A stretch of DNA of 64,000 bases from the NCBI RefSeq assembly GCF_020423045.1, contig NZ_CP081943.1, forward strand, positions 3,782,001-3,846,000. Reading direction: 5' to 3'. The translations under genes were made by a program, and so were the position numbers. This document shows, piece by piece, positions 49,332 to 59,560 of this stretch (positions within the stretch are counted from its first letter, which is position 1; every line of letters begins with the position of its first letter). The DNA is from Pseudomonas sp. MM213. Its GTDB lineage: Bacteria > Pseudomonadota > Gammaproteobacteria > Pseudomonadales > Pseudomonadaceae. The notes below the pieces were generated by a model, which was given only the letters and a program-made list of their open reading frames with translations, did no database searches and had not been told where the DNA came from.

Positions 49332-52300
49332 TCAGTTGACCGTGACCTGACCAAGGGCCGGTTTCTGTTCCTGGGCCTGATGCTGCGGCGCGTAAACCTG
49401 AGTGAAACGCACTGGTGGCAGGTTGAACTGGCCTTTCTGCGAGAAGCGCACCAAGTGACGCAAACGCAACTCGCCGCTCAAGGCATCCACCGGAATCGCG
49501 TAAGCCATCTGCCCCGGCTCGAAGCGCGCCTTCTCCAACGCTGTCGGTTCAGTGCCCGCCTTGCCCATCAACTTGATGCCCCACGTGGTGCGCTCGACAT
49601 CCGCGCCCGGCGGAAGCGGCACTTCGATCATGCCGTAGCGCAGCGGTTTCGCGGCTTTGCTGGTGATGATCACTTCGTCCAGATACAGGCTGTCGCTGGA
49701 CAACGGTTTGGTGCCCACCGCTTCCAGTTTGAAGGTGAAGGCTTCGTCACCCGGCACCAGACGCGACAAGCGACGCGTGATGGTCACAGCCATCGGATCA
49801 ACCGGCGGTTGTTTCGTCTGGAAACTCAACACAGCACGCAACGGACGCTCTTGCGTCCCGCTCAGCGACAACACTGCCGGCACCGACGAAGCACCCTGCC
49901 ACGTCCAATACATCTCACCGGTATCACCGTAGTTTTTCTTCCAGCCTTCACCCGGTGCCAGTGCGATGGTGGGCGAGGCCTGCTCGATGCTGCGTTGCAA
50001 CCAGGTCAGCGCCAATGCGCGCTCCAGGGTCGATTGCTGTGGCAACAAACGTTGCAACAACGCTTGCGCATGAGCCTGATCGAAGCTTTGCAGCGACAGG
50101 TTCAAGGCTTCGGCAAACGGCTGCGAACTGACGGCCAGACGCTGTTGCGCATCCGCCAGTTGCCGATTGAAAGCATCCGGCAGATTGACCTTCGACTGCT
50201 TCGCCAAAGAAGCGGTCAACGCACGCGCCGCCGCCAGGCCCAACGCCGAATCCGGATCGCTCATGACAATGCTGTCTTCGCCATCCTCCATCAGCGTCGC
50301 GGCATTGCCCTCGCCCGCTTTCGCTAGGTCATCCATCAAACCACTGAGCAACGTGTTGACCGGCAATTGCATCTGTTTGGCGAACGACAGGATCAACGCA
50401 CGCTGCAACAGCGGCGTGTTTTTCGCCTGCTTCGAATACACCTCCAGCACCCGCTGCCAATGCTCCGGCGGCAGGCTCAGTTCCAGCGCTTTGCTGGCGT
50501 GCCAGTCGGCGTAATAGGCGTACGCGGTGAGGAACGCGTCCGGCTCACCGTCCATGCCCCACCAGGTGAAACTCGCCGACGGCCCGGCCATTTGCACCAG
50601 GCGCAGACGGCTGTTCTGCATGATCAGGCGCAAGCGATCGCGGATCTGTGGGTTCGACGACAAAGTCGGGTAGGCAATGCTCAACGGCAACAAACGACTG
50701 GCCGTCTGCTCGACGCCGCCGTACGGATAGCTGAGCAAATCATCCAGCGCCGAACGGAACAGCGCTTGCGGGCTGTCATCCAGACGCAGGCGAATGTCCG
50801 TCGCATCTGCCGGCAAGGTCAGCGGCGTATCACCGCTGGCCACATCCAGGCTTTGACTCTGCGTAACGAGCCAACCTTCGCCGGTCGCGGTCAGACGCAC
50901 GGCCAGGGTGTCAGCGGTTTTGCCGTCCTGCACCAGCTCGGCGGTCCACTCGCCAGTGGCCAAGGCGAATGCCGGCAACGCGATGTAGTTGATGCCGTTG
51001 TTCAGCGTCACCGGCACCCGTTGTTCGGCGCCGGCGAAATGAATCACCAGCTCAGCCTTGACCGGTTTTTCCGCCTGGCTGAAGGCGAACACGCCGAGAT
51101 CCGGTTTGTCGCCAGTGCGGAATTTGGTCGGGCCGCTCCACTTCAGGTACAGCGGCTTTTCCGAGCGCAGGAATTGCTTTTTCTGCCCGACCTGACCGTC
51201 ATCGGCGATGGCTCGCGCGGTGATGCGCCAGCGGGTCAGCGAGTCCGGCATCTTGAAGGTGAAGCGGGTTTTGCCGTTGGCGTCAGTGATCAATTCCGGC
51301 AGCCACGCGGCGGTGTCGACGTCTTCACGACGCGGCCGCTCCAGCACTTTCACACCGCGTTCGCTGCGATTGGCTTTGCCCGGTGCACCGGGGCTGCCCG
51401 GCAACGCGACGTCATAGCTGATGAACGACAGACTGGCGCTGGTGCGCACGTTGTTGCGGCGCGGGTGGTAGAAGAACTGGTCGATGGTCGGCGCAACTTC
51501 CGGTTGCAGCGCGTAGACCATTTCGTCGACAACGCTGACCGTCAGGTGCGCCGGAATCGGCTTGCCGGCGAACTGCGTTGTCAGGTCCACAGACACCGTA
51601 TCACCCGGCTGATACACCTCTTTATCGATGACGATGGCGACGTCGATTTGCGGCGCAACCACCTTGATACCGGCGTTCTGGAAGCTGTATTGGCCACCCT
51701 TGGTGTAGAGCACGGAGAAGGTCAGGTTCGGCGCGAAATTATCCTTCACCGGAATGCGCGCGCGGTATTGGGTGTCGCTGAGTTTTTCCATTTTCAGCCA
51801 GTCGCCGCCCTTCGACATCAGCGCGGTGGCCTCGACCTTGTCGCGTTCCAGCGACAGCAAGGCATCGCTGACAGGCTCGGGAAAAGTGATCAGCGCGAGG
51901 GCTTCGTCGCCCGCCTTGTACTCGGGTTTATCGAGGACGATTTCCACGGTGCCGGGCACGGCTTTGACGCCATCGCCAGTGACCGAATGCCCCGTGGCAC
52001 CGACCACGCGACCATGGTCATCCTTCAACGTCAGGTTGTAAGTCCCCGGACGTTCGAAGGCCAATGTGAAGCCTTTATCGCTTGCCGCCAGTTTGCCTTC
52101 GCCCGTGGTCTGATCTTCCAGACGCACCCAGCTGTAGCCGCTCGGCGTGACCGCCTTGCTCTGCTCGCTGCCGCCTTCATTCAGGTAGCTGAACGCAACC
52201 TTGTCGCCCACCGCACTGAAGCGCTGCGGCGCGTTCAAGCGGAAACTCGCGGCGCCACGGTCGATGAGGATTTCCTTGGTGGTCTTGACCCGATACGCCG

Positions 52301-53897
52301 CGCCATCGCTGGCGAAAACGGTGAGCATGTAACGGCTCGGTTTCTCGGCGGCGGGCAGGTCGAGAGTCGCATTGCCTTTAGAGTCGGTGGTCAGTTCGGT
52401 GCTGGTCAGTTCCACCGGGAACTGCCCGAGGTATTGCAGCTCGTTATCGACCATCGACAGTTGCTGGGCACGCAGGCTCAGGCTCAACTTGGCATTCGCG
52501 ACGGGTTTGCCGTCCGGGTACAACAGCACCAAGCTGCCTTTCACCGGTTCGCCGGTGCGGTAATCCTGCTTGGCCAGGTTCAGCGAAATCTCGAAGTGCG
52601 GCTTGATGTATTCAGCCACGCGGAAGGCGCTGCTGTAGGCCTGATCCTTGTAGCTGAAACGCAGTTCATAACCGCCCGCGACCGCGTTGTCCGGCAGCTG
52701 GAAACGACCTTGAGTGCCGGCCTTGGAATCGAGTTTCAACGCCAGCGTTTGCAGCGCGGTGCCGGTGGCATCGAGCACCGTGACATTCACATCCGCCGCC
52801 GTCGGCAACACCGAGTCACGGGCGTTCTTGAACTCGCGACCGACGATTTTCAGCGAAACCCAATCCCCCGGCCGATACAGCGGCCGGTCCGTAAACGCAT
52901 AGAGTTTGGTGTCGTAGATTTCGCTGTCGTAATAGAAGTTCTCGGAGACAAATACCCCGCCCTCTTCGTCCTCGCCGATCACGAACGAACGCTCCGGGCT
53001 GACGTGCTTCAGGCGCAGCAAACCATCGGCATCGGTGGCGCCGCTGCTCATCACGCCAAGGCCATCGGTCCACAACACATTAACCTTCGGCACCGAACTG
53101 CCTTCGTGTTTGCGTGCCGCCCAGACCAGCAGTTCATCACCGGCAATCTTGCTCACGGCCACGGTGTTGGAAACGAAGACCATGGTGGTCGCGCGGTACT
53201 TGCCGATCAGCGCTTCCACCAGGTACAGGCCCGGCTTCAGGTTGCCCAACGGGACGTACACATTGCCCGGCGCGACAGTGACGAACTCGCTGGACGAACC
53301 GGCGAGGTTCACGCCCTCAGGCGGCTGGATCGGTTTGGCTTGCCACAGTGGATAACGGAACTGACTGACCACCGGCAGGCCTGGGATCAGTGCGAATTGC
53401 GGCTGCGCGTCGTAAGGCGTTGGCGCGGCAATCGCAGTGCCCATCTTCAGCTCAGGCACTTCCTCGGTGACTTGTTTACGCGACTCGTAGGAAAACGCCC
53501 GCTGCATCACGCGACGGGATTTGCGGTACCAGTTGTCCCACAGGTACGCGAGGGTGTTCGACAGGCCTTCACCCTTGAACTGACCGTCGCTGACCACGCG
53601 GTGCAGGTTCTTCTGGCGCTTGAGGAAATCCAGCGGTTTGTCGATGCGGTACACACGAATGTCCGCGCCGCCGTAAGGCTCCATGCGGAAACGACGATAG
53701 TCGCGGCCCGGCGCTTCGAGGCGCACCATCGCCTGTTCGTCGCTGGCGAAACTGCTGTCCGCCAGCAGGAAAAAGCTTTCACCGGCCACCGGCGTGTAGC
53801 CGCTCGGTTCGACGGTATCTTCGGCATTCACTGCCGAAAAAGGCAGGACCAATACCAACAGTAGAGACAGAAAACGCAGCATGCGGGCACCGGTCAT
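49332..53897 (-). CDS. magD: Alpha-2-macroglobulin family protein MagD (YfaS-like, no thioester)
   Basis: A 1521-residue periplasmic protein: ATG 53897 overlaps the magC stop (ATGA), a signal peptide ends near [10 protein letters not shown] domains fill about 30-700, and the A2M/complement-like region follows. The thioester motif CxEQ is replaced by GVEQ (Gly1061), so it cannot trap proteases covalently, as described for P. aeruginosa MagD and E. coli YfaS. It is the largest gene of magA-F and probably works with the other Mag proteins in the periplasm or outer membrane. Confidence 0.95.
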   Translation of the reverse strand: MTGARMLRFLSLLLVLVLPFSAVNAEDTVEPSGYTPVAGESFFLLADSSFASDEQAMVRLEAPGRDYRRFRMEPYGGADIRVYRIDKPLDFLKRQKNLHRVVSDGQFKGEGLSNTLAYLWDNWYRKSRRVMQRAFSYESRKQVTEEVPELKMGTAIAAPTPYDAQPQFALIPGLPVVSQFRYPLWQAKPIQPPEGVNLAGSSSEFVTVAPGNVYVPLGNLKPGLYLVEALIGKYRATTMVFVSNTVAVSKIAGDELLVWAARKHEGSSVPKVNVLWTDGLGVMSSGATDADGLLRLKHVSPERSFVIGEDEEGGVFVSENFYYDSEIYDTKLYAFTDRPLYRPGDWVSLKIVGREFKNARDSVLPTAADVNVTVLDATGTALQTLALKLDSKAGTQGRFQLPDNAVAGGYELRFSYKDQAYSSAFRVAEYIKPHFEISLNLAKQDYRTGEPVKGSLVLLYPDGKPVANAKLSLSLRAQQLSMVDNELQYLGQFPVELTSTELTTDSKGNATLDLPAAEKPSRYMLTVFASDGAAYRVKTTKEILIDRGAASFRLNAPQRFSAVGDKVAFSYLNEGGSEQSKAVTPSGYSWVRLEDQTTGEGKLAASDKGFTLAFERPGTYNLTLKDDHGRVVGATGHSVTGDGVKAVPGTVEIVLDKPEYKAGDEALALITFPEPVSDALLSLERDKVEATALMSKGGDWLKMEKLSDTQYRARIPVKDNFAPNLTFSVLYTKGGQYSFQNAGIKVVAPQIDVAIVIDKEVYQPGDTVSVDLTTQFAGKPIPAHLTVSVVDEMVYALQPEVAPTIDQFFYHPRRNNVRTSASLSFISYDVALPGSPGAPGKANRSERGVKVLERPRREDVDTAAWLPELITDANGKTRFTFKMPDSLTRWRITARAIADDGQVGQKKQFLRSEKPLYLKWSGPTKFRTGDKPDLGVFAFSQAEKPVKAELVIHFAGAEQRVPVTLNNGINYIALPAFALATGEWTAELVQDGKTADTLAVRLTATGEGWLVTQSQSLDVASGDTPLTLPADATDIRLRLDDSPQALFRSALDDLLSYPYGGVEQTASRLLPLSIAYPTLSSNPQIRDRLRLIMQNSRLRLVQMAGPSASFTWWGMDGEPDAFLTAYAYYADWHASKALELSLPPEHWQRVLEVYSKQAKNTPLLQRALILSFAKQMQLPVNTLLSGLMDDLAKAGEGNAATLMEDGEDSIVMSDPDSALGLAAARALTASLAKQSKVNLPDAFNRQLADAQQRLAVSSQPFAEALNLSLQSFDQAHAQALLQRLLPQQSTLERALALTWLQRSIEQASPTIALAPGEGWKKNYGDTGEMYWTWQGASSVPAVLSLSGTQERPLRAVLSFQTKQPPVDPMAVTITRRLSRLVPGDEAFTFKLEAVGTKPLSSDSLYLDEVIITSKAAKPLRYGMIEVPLPPGADVERTTWGIKLMGKAGTEPTALEKARFEPGQMAYAIPVDALSGELRLRHLVRFSQKGQFNLPPVRFTQVYAPQHQAQEQKPALGQVTVN

Positions 53898-54532
53898 TGG
53901 GAGAGAAAGTTCAGTCGATAGACGCCGATGAAGTTGGGGTTGGCTGCGTCGGGTATCCATCGGGTGTCCTTCCATGTCATGAGTTGCTGCAGGCTCGCGG
54001 AACGCATGCCGTTGTCAGTGGGGGTGGTGGTGCCGGTGTGATAGGCGATGTAGCGGCCCATCCAGATCATCAGGTGCTGGTCGTCGCCCTGATCGAAAAA
54101 CATCAGGTCGCCGGGCCGGGCTTGCGCCAGGTCGCGGCCAACCAGATGGCTGTTGAACTGAATCAGTTTGATCGCGTTGACGTACGGCCCGACCTTGCCG
54201 CCGCCCTGCTGCCATTGCTGGGCGAGGCCGCGTTGCGCCTCGCTCAATTGCAGCTCCGGCGGCAGGTAGCGGTTGGACAGGCCATTGCTGCGCAGCCATT
54301 TGTCGTCATGGACTTTCAGCGCTTCGTTGGCGGCAAAACGCACCAGCCCCGCGCAGTCCTGCTGATACCAGCGCGGGCTCGGGCCCTGGGTCAGTTGCTC
54401 TTGGGCGATGCGCACGAACCAGGCGCGGAACACCTGGGATTGCTGCACGTCGAGCGGCGCGGCGTCACTGGCAAATACCCGACTGCCCAGCAACATCGCC
54501 AGCAGGCCGAGGCCTCGGATAAGTGCGGTCAC
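53894..54532 (-). CDS. magC: DUF1175 protein MagC (YfaT-like), NlpC/P60-like
   Basis: GTG 54532 overlaps the magB stop (GTGA) and gives 212 residues; ATG 54544 is an alternative. A signal peptide ends near SRVFAS. The sequence DCAGLVRF (Cys60) and [19 protein letters not shown] (His153) resemble the catalytic Cys and His of NlpC/P60 endopeptidases that cut murein peptides; YIAYHTGT supplies a possible third polar residue. This assignment is inference from motifs. It lies between magB and magD with overlaps on both sides. Confidence 0.9.
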   Translation of the reverse strand: MTALIRGLGLLAMLLGSRVFASDAAPLDVQQSQVFRAWFVRIAQEQLTQGPSPRWYQQDCAGLVRFAANEALKVHDDKWLRSNGLSNRYLPPELQLSEAQRGLAQQWQQGGGKVGPYVNAIKLIQFNSHLVGRDLAQARPGDLMFFDQGDDQHLMIWMGRYIAYHTGTTTPTDNGMRSASLQQLMTWKDTRWIPDAANPNFIGVYRLNFLSQ

Positions 54533-56241
54533 AGCGCTTTCCATTCCAACGGCAGCCATTGCCAATGGCCGTCGGGCTCGCTGCCTTCCGGCAACGTCAG
54601 CGCGTATTTGCCGTAGCCGCCGAGCTTGCGCAGTTTCGGGATCAGGTAGGTTTGCGCGGCGTTGTAGAACACCGGTTCCATGTCCTGCGGCAGGCTGTCG
54701 AGGGTTTCCTGTTGCATCAGCTGCGCCATGGAATCCGGGCCGAAGTAGACCGGCATCAGCAAGTCTTTCGGCACCACGTCGGCCATCGGCGGGAAGCGTT
54801 TGTCGAGGGTGCCGAGGGCTTTGTCCACGAGCTTGTCGTCGAGGGAGAACAGCAGCGTCGAACCGTGGCGCGCCAGGCTCACGCGCATGAACGCCTTGCC
54901 GGTGATTGCGTCCGGGTTCTCGGCGTCCTTGGCTTTGTAAGGACCGAAATTGGAACTGACCTGACGCTGCCACTGGTGGTTTTCACCTTCCTGCTTCTCG
55001 ACCACCGGGAACGCGTGTTCTTCGACGTTGCCTTCGTAGGCGCCGACCATCGAGCTGAACAAATTGCCCAGGTCACCGTCGAGTTTGGCGCTGTCGTCGT
55101 CATTCAGACTGGCCACCAGCAGCGGCGTGTACAGCCGCGAATCGGCGTACCAGCACAGGCCGGCGGCACCGGCCATGTGTTCGGTCAGTGCCTGGGCCAC
55201 GGTTTCTTCGGCACCGAGTTTCACCAGCAACGGCTTCTGTTGTTCGGCGGCGAGCGGCAAGGCCACGCAAGCACTGGCGCCCATCGGCATGGCTTGCCAG
55301 ATCGGTTTGAAATCGAAGTCCGGCTGGTTTTCCAGTTCGTCCATGGCGAGGAAGCTGTGCCAGCCCTTGTCGTCCATGTCGAAACGCAGGCCGGCGAAGT
55401 TCGGGATGAACCGCTGGTAACCCATGGCCAGTACGCTGGAATTGACCGACAGGCGTTGTTTCACTTCCGGCGCGCGCAGCGGCAGGCCGAAGGCTTCGGG
55501 GAAGAGTTTCTGACCGCCGAGCAACGCTTCCAGCGATTGAGTCGAAACCATCCCAGGCTCATCGATCGGGCCATTACTGTTGTCGTACAGTTTCGAAGGA
55601 TTGGACAGCACCACCAGCTTGTCGCCATGAGAGGCAAACAGCAGCGCCTTGCTGTTGTTGTAGGTGAGCTGATACAGCGGCACCGTATCGCCGGCGACCT
55701 TGATGTCACCGAGTTGCGTCAGCTGCGAATCATCCATCGCCACTTTGGCCAGCGGCTCCAGCACCTTGGCCAGACCACCGCGATCCATCACCAACAAAAA
55801 GTCTTTCAGGCGACCATCCGCCCCGCGCCACAACGCGACATCCGCCGGTTGATCGAAAAGCTGCTCGATCAGGCTGTCCTGCAGCTTCAGGTCATGTTCG
55901 TAGATGATCCGCCGCAGACTGCCGATCAAGCCGAGGCGATCGGCATGGGCTTCGTAATAGAAGACGAAATCTTCGGTCAGGGTTTCCTTGAGGAACGGCA
56001 CCGCCAGCAAGTCCTTGGGCAATTGGCTCAAGGAGCGGGTTTCAAGCAGACCGTCCGGGCGGCTCATGCCCAGTTTGTCACTGGCCAATTGCGCCGCCGG
56101 CGCCTTGGGTTTGTGCATGAACCAGCCAAGTCCGGCCGCCACGCCAGCCACCAGGATCAGCCCGCCCAACAGCAACGGCCAGCGCCGGGAAGGTTTGGCA
56201 GCAGGTGCGTCAGCAGCCGGGGTAACAGTGTTATCGCTCAT
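54529..56241 (-). CDS. magB: DUF2138 membrane-anchored protein MagB (YfaA-like)
   Basis: The 570-residue product (ATG 56241, with a GTG two codons upstream) has one N-terminal membrane helix (about 22-45) and a large periplasmic part. Family blocks [19 protein letters not shown] and [15 protein letters not shown] are present, ending with [19 protein letters not shown]. No catalytic motif was recognised. It is between magA and magC and is likely the inner-membrane component of the Mag complex. Confidence 0.88.
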   Translation of the reverse strand: MSDNTVTPAADAPAAKPSRRWPLLLGGLILVAGVAAGLGWFMHKPKAPAAQLASDKLGMSRPDGLLETRSLSQLPKDLLAVPFLKETLTEDFVFYYEAHADRLGLIGSLRRIIYEHDLKLQDSLIEQLFDQPADVALWRGADGRLKDFLLVMDRGGLAKVLEPLAKVAMDDSQLTQLGDIKVAGDTVPLYQLTYNNSKALLFASHGDKLVVLSNPSKLYDNSNGPIDEPGMVSTQSLEALLGGQKLFPEAFGLPLRAPEVKQRLSVNSSVLAMGYQRFIPNFAGLRFDMDDKGWHSFLAMDELENQPDFDFKPIWQAMPMGASACVALPLAAEQQKPLLVKLGAEETVAQALTEHMAGAAGLCWYADSRLYTPLLVASLNDDDSAKLDGDLGNLFSSMVGAYEGNVEEHAFPVVEKQEGENHQWQRQVSSNFGPYKAKDAENPDAITGKAFMRVSLARHGSTLLFSLDDKLVDKALGTLDKRFPPMADVVPKDLLMPVYFGPDSMAQLMQQETLDSLPQDMEPVFYNAAQTYLIPKLRKLGGYGKYALTLPEGSEPDGHWQWLPLEWKAL

Positions 56242-56277
56242 GTTCACAACGCCCAGTTCATCCGTGGTGCGGGATGC

Positions 56278-57069
56278 TTAATAGTTGAAAGTCTTGACCA
56301 GCAGCAGGTCACCGATCGCGCGCAGGGGCACGATGAAGGTCTCGCGTTTTTCGTCGACGGTGTTTTCGTTCAGCACCAGGTTGATCTGCGAGGTGATCAC
56401 CTCGTTCTGGTTGCTGGTCTCATCGAAGTTATAGCCGCCGCTGCCGAAGTTGCCCCAATAGTTCACGTAAACCAGATAGGTGCCATGCAGCGGCGCGGTC
56501 ATGGTGAACATTTCCGGGCCGGGGCCGTCGACGCCGTCCGGGTCGAGGCCGCCGCCGTTGCTCATCGCCGGGCGAGCCCAGAACGCATGTTGGCCGTCGG
56601 GGGTAATGATGTGCAGGTCGAGCTCGGCTTTCGGATCGTCCCAACCCAGCACCACGCGAATCCGCGCCGGGGTACGCAGGTTGTTGGCTTCATAGAATTG
56701 GACGCGCTTGAGGGACTGGCCTTCGACGCTGCGCACTTCGACGCTGTTGGAGCCTGCGCCAAACGCGTAGGGCCGGGCGAAACGCCCCTGGTCGTCGGTG
56801 TACAGGTTCAGAGGATTGCCGTTGACCGCCAGCGTGTGCGGCCCGCGTTGAGTGCCGATGGCCTTGAGCTGGCCTTCGATCATCGTGCGATTGCGCTGTA
56901 CGCCCCGGTCGATGGGCGGCGTTGGGTAGGCGACTTGCGGGTTTTCGCTGCGATCGAGCAGGCCGTTGTAGCGCCAGCCGCCCACCGGTTCCGACAGCTC
57001 GGCCGTCGGTTCGGCACAGGCTGCGGTCGCGCAGACCCACCCCATCAGCAATAGAAGAAATGAACGCAT
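56278..57069 (-). CDS. magA: DUF2135 protein MagA (YfaP-like paralogue)
   Basis: First gene of the mag operon. ATG 57069 (MRSFLLLLMGWVCAT) is chosen because GGAGG lies 6 bases upstream; an ATG 21 bases earlier would place that ribosome site inside the gene. The 263-residue product has a signal peptide, then PVGGWRYNGLL and SNSVEVRSVEGQ, and a DUF2135 domain (IRVVLGWDDPKAELDLHIITPDG; YLVYVNYWGNFGSGGYN). It parallels MagF throughout but is diverged. Confidence 0.9.
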   Translation of the reverse strand: MRSFLLLLMGWVCATAACAEPTAELSEPVGGWRYNGLLDRSENPQVAYPTPPIDRGVQRNRTMIEGQLKAIGTQRGPHTLAVNGNPLNLYTDDQGRFARPYAFGAGSNSVEVRSVEGQSLKRVQFYEANNLRTPARIRVVLGWDDPKAELDLHIITPDGQHAFWARPAMSNGGGLDPDGVDGPGPEMFTMTAPLHGTYLVYVNYWGNFGSGGYNFDETSNQNEVITSQINLVLNENTVDEKRETFIVPLRAIGDLLLVKTFNY

Positions 57070-57333
57070 GTGATGCCTCCTGCCATGCATAACGAAACCT
57101 TGCGCCTGATCCTCGGCGCGTTACAGATCCAAATACTGCGTTTCGTCAGAAAGACCCGTGACTATTGGGTCGTAGAAGGCGCGAAGGTTAGCCATTTGGC
57201 GGGTTTTTAACAATCGGATACATCTTGAATTGCGGGGGGGATCACGATGATTGTTGGGTGTGGGCTGAATAATCCTCGTCATTGCAGTAGTGCTGTTACC
57301 TGAGAACGCAGTCCTGCGGATGTACCCGGTGCC

Positions 57334-57359
57334 CTTGTGGGAGCGGGCTTGCTCGCGAA
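57334..57359. repeat. Single REP arm
   Basis: CTTGTGGGAGCGGGCTTGCT followed by CGCGAA; no inverted partner is nearby. Confidence 0.75.
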
Positions 57360-57420
57360 GGCTGTGTGTCTGGCGACGAGTTTTTGATGGTGTACATATC
57401 CATTGCTGGGGTAACGGCGG

Positions 57421-57660
57421 CTATTGGTTCCGCCCTTACGGCGGGTTACTTGGAAAAGCGCCAAGTAACCAAGCGCCCGCGCCCCTGACGTACGGTGCCT
57501 CGCTAATGCTCGGCATACCCTCGCTCCGGTCCTGCTCCGTGGGCCCGCCGCCATCGGCCATCCATGGCCGGGGGCGGCTAACCCGGCATCCATGCCGGGT
57601 TGCCCACTGCGCAGAACCTCCACTCGGCCTTCCGACGGGGCAGATCAAGATCAAAAGCCA
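57421..57660 (+). repeat. Left arm of a large inverted repeat
   Basis: Begins CTATTGGTTCCGCCCTTACG and includes CTCCGGTCCTGCTCCGTGGG and CCACTGCGCAGAACCT. It pairs with 57973-58218 with local mismatches; the outer 33 bases match with one difference. Confidence 0.88.
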
Positions 57661-57720
57661 AGCAAAAGCCAAAGCGAGGCGGCCTGCCAGCCGACCTGGC
57701 TCTTTGTTCGTACGCATCCC

Positions 57721-57790
57721 CCTGTAGGAGCCGGCTTGCTGGCGATAGCGTCCTGCCCTACCGCTATCGCCAGCAAGCTGGCTCCTACAA
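57721..57790. repeat. REP doublet inside the large inverted repeat (first)
   Basis: Inverted arms of the TAGGAGCCGGCTTGCTGGCG class with a very short spacer. Confidence 0.9.
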
Positions 57791-57825
57791 GGGAAATGCA
57801 CATGCGTTTGGATAAATACGATCAA

Positions 57826-57918
57826 CTGTAGGAGCCGGCTTGCTGGCGATAGCGTCCGTCCAGTCAATACACACGTTGACTGACCCTCCGCCATCGCCAG
57901 CAAGCCGGCTCCTACAGG
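57826..57918. repeat. REP doublet inside the large inverted repeat (second)
   Basis: A second doublet of the same subclass as 57721-57790, with a longer spacer (about 30 bases). Confidence 0.9.
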
Positions 57919-57972
57919 GATTTGTGTACGCTTTTGATTCTCACCACTCATCAGGCCGAGCGTTAGCTCGCC

Positions 57973-58218
57973 TTCCGCTTTTGATCTTGAGGTACACGCC
58001 CCCTCGAGAGGCCGAGCGCAGGTTCTGCGCAGTGGGCAACCCGGCATGGATGCCGGGTTAGCCGCGCACGGCCAGGGATGGCCGATCGCGGCGGGCCCAC
58101 GGAGCAGGACCGGAGCGAGGGTATGCCGAGCCACAGCGAGGCACCGAACGAAAGGGGCAAAAGCCCTTGGTTACTTGGGGCTCTTCCAAGTGACCCGCCG
58201 TAAGGGCGGAACCAATAG
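57973..58218 (-). repeat. Right arm of a large inverted repeat
   Basis: Inverted counterpart of 57421-57660; ends in CGTAAGGGCGGAACCAATAG. Confidence 0.88.
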
Positions 58219-58342
58219 AAGCCGTTACCACAAAAACGGATATCCCCCCAACCAACCGCACAACAAACAATGCCCTAATTTGCCCATAACCCCCATGTCT
58301 GCTAGTGTCGCGCCGGTTTAACGTCAACCGGAAATCGCCGCC

Positions 58343-58585
58343 ATGGCCCGCAAAAAAGCTGCACTGGATTTCGAACAATCCCTCGCCGACCTGCAAACGC
58401 TGGTAGAGCGACTGGAGAACGGCGAACTGTCGCTGGAAGACTCGCTGACGGCTTTCGAGCAAGGCATCGGTCTGACCCGTGATTGCCAGGCAGCGCTGGC
58501 CCAGGCCGAGCAAAAGGTTCAAGTGCTGCTCGAACGTGATGGCGAACTCGCCGAGGAACCCTTCGACGCGGATCAACCAGAATGA
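58343..58585 (+). CDS. xseB: Exodeoxyribonuclease VII small subunit
   Basis: XseB partners XseA in single-strand DNA degradation. The 80-residue acidic helical protein shows [20 protein letters not shown] and [19 protein letters not shown], the family heptad core. Its stop overlaps the ispA start by 4 bases. This xseB-ispA-dxs order is standard in Gammaproteobacteria. Confidence 0.97.
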   Translation: MARKKAALDFEQSLADLQTLVERLENGELSLEDSLTAFEQGIGLTRDCQAALAQAEQKVQVLLERDGELAEEPFDADQPE

Positions 58586-59469
58586 TTGCAGCGTATTCGG
58601 CGACGAGCCAGGCCCGCGTCAACGCGGCACTGGAAACCCTGTTCAACGCACCAAGCCCGGAACTCGCGCGGCTCTACGAAGCCATGCGCTACAGCGTGAT
58701 GAACGGCGGTAAACGCGTGCGTCCGCTGCTGGCCTACGCAGCGTGCGAAGCGCTGGGCGGCAAGCCCGAGCAAGCCAACGGCGCTGCCTGCGCGGTGGAG
58801 CTGATCCACGCTTATTCGCTGGTGCACGACGATTTGCCGGCGATGGACGACGACGATCTGCGTCGCGGCCAGCCGACCACCCACAAAAAATTCGATGAAG
58901 CCTGCGCGATTCTCGCCGGTGACGGCTTGCAGAGCCTGGCCTTCAGCGCCCTGCTCGACCCGCGCCTGAGCACGTCCGATGCTGAGATCCGCCTGCAAAT
59001 GGTCAGCGCATTGGCATTGGCAGCAGGGCCGGCCGGCATGGTCGGCGGTCAAGCCATCGACCTCGGTTCGGTCGGCTTGAAGCTCGATCAGAAAGCCCTC
59101 GAATACATGCACCGGCACAAGACCGGCGCGCTGATTGAGGCCAGCGTCAAACTCGGCGCCCTCGCCAGCGGCCGGGCCGAGAAAGACGAACTGAAGTCCT
59201 TGCAGACCTATGCACAGGCCATCGGCCTGGCCTTCCAGGTGCAGGACGACATTCTCGACGTCGAAAGCGATACCGAAACCCTCGGCAAACGCCAGGGCGC
59301 CGACATCGCGCGCGACAAACCGACCTACCCGGCCCTGCTCGGCCTTGATGCGGCCAAAGCCTACGCGCTGGAACTGCGCGATCAGGCCCTGCATGCGCTG
59401 CGACCGTTTGACGCGGCCGCCGAGCCATTGCGCGATTTGGCCCGGTATATCGTCGAACGGCGCAGCTGA
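58582..59469 (+). CDS. ispA: Farnesyl diphosphate synthase
   Basis: IspA condenses isopentenyl units to C15. The 295-residue protein carries the first aspartate-rich motif in [17 protein letters not shown] and the second in [18 protein letters not shown], with GGKRVRPLL near the N terminus. It overlaps xseB by 4 bases and precedes dxs by about 90 bases. Confidence 0.97.
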   Translation: MIAAYSATSQARVNAALETLFNAPSPELARLYEAMRYSVMNGGKRVRPLLAYAACEALGGKPEQANGAACAVELIHAYSLVHDDLPAMDDDDLRRGQPTTHKKFDEACAILAGDGLQSLAFSALLDPRLSTSDAEIRLQMVSALALAAGPAGMVGGQAIDLGSVGLKLDQKALEYMHRHKTGALIEASVKLGALASGRAEKDELKSLQTYAQAIGLAFQVQDDILDVESDTETLGKRQGADIARDKPTYPALLGLDAAKAYALELRDQALHALRPFDAAAEPLRDLARYIVERRS

Positions 59470-59560
59470 CAGCGTATCCGCCAAAAAAGAGCAACGCGTG
59501 GGCAGGGGCCGATGCATCAGGTAAACTGCCGCCTCTTCTATACCTATAACGATTCGCCTG

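Larger units (their letters stand above)
57070..58342. other. Long repeat-rich intergenic region between magA and xseB
   Basis: About 1.27 kb without a gene. The left 260 bases are the mag leader and promoter region; a single REP arm lies at 57334-57359. The rest is a large inverted repeat (57421-57660 and 57973-58218) around two REP doublets. The last 120 bases lead into xseB. Confidence 0.8.

Noticed and set aside
50367..53864. 1165-codon open frame on the plus strand opposite magD
   Set aside because: It is an antisense shadow of a high-GC gene: rich in Arg, His, Gln and Val with no domain pattern, while magD has clear homology across the same bases.
54544..54973. N-terminal extension of magC in frame up to 54973
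   Set aside because: It runs through magB codons in another frame with shadow-type composition; the GTGA overlap and signal peptide place the start at 54532 or 54544.
57721..57918. Closely spaced repeats as a CRISPR array
   Set aside because: The repeats are inverted pairs of REP type with unequal spacers, not direct repeats with regular spacers, and no cas gene is near.
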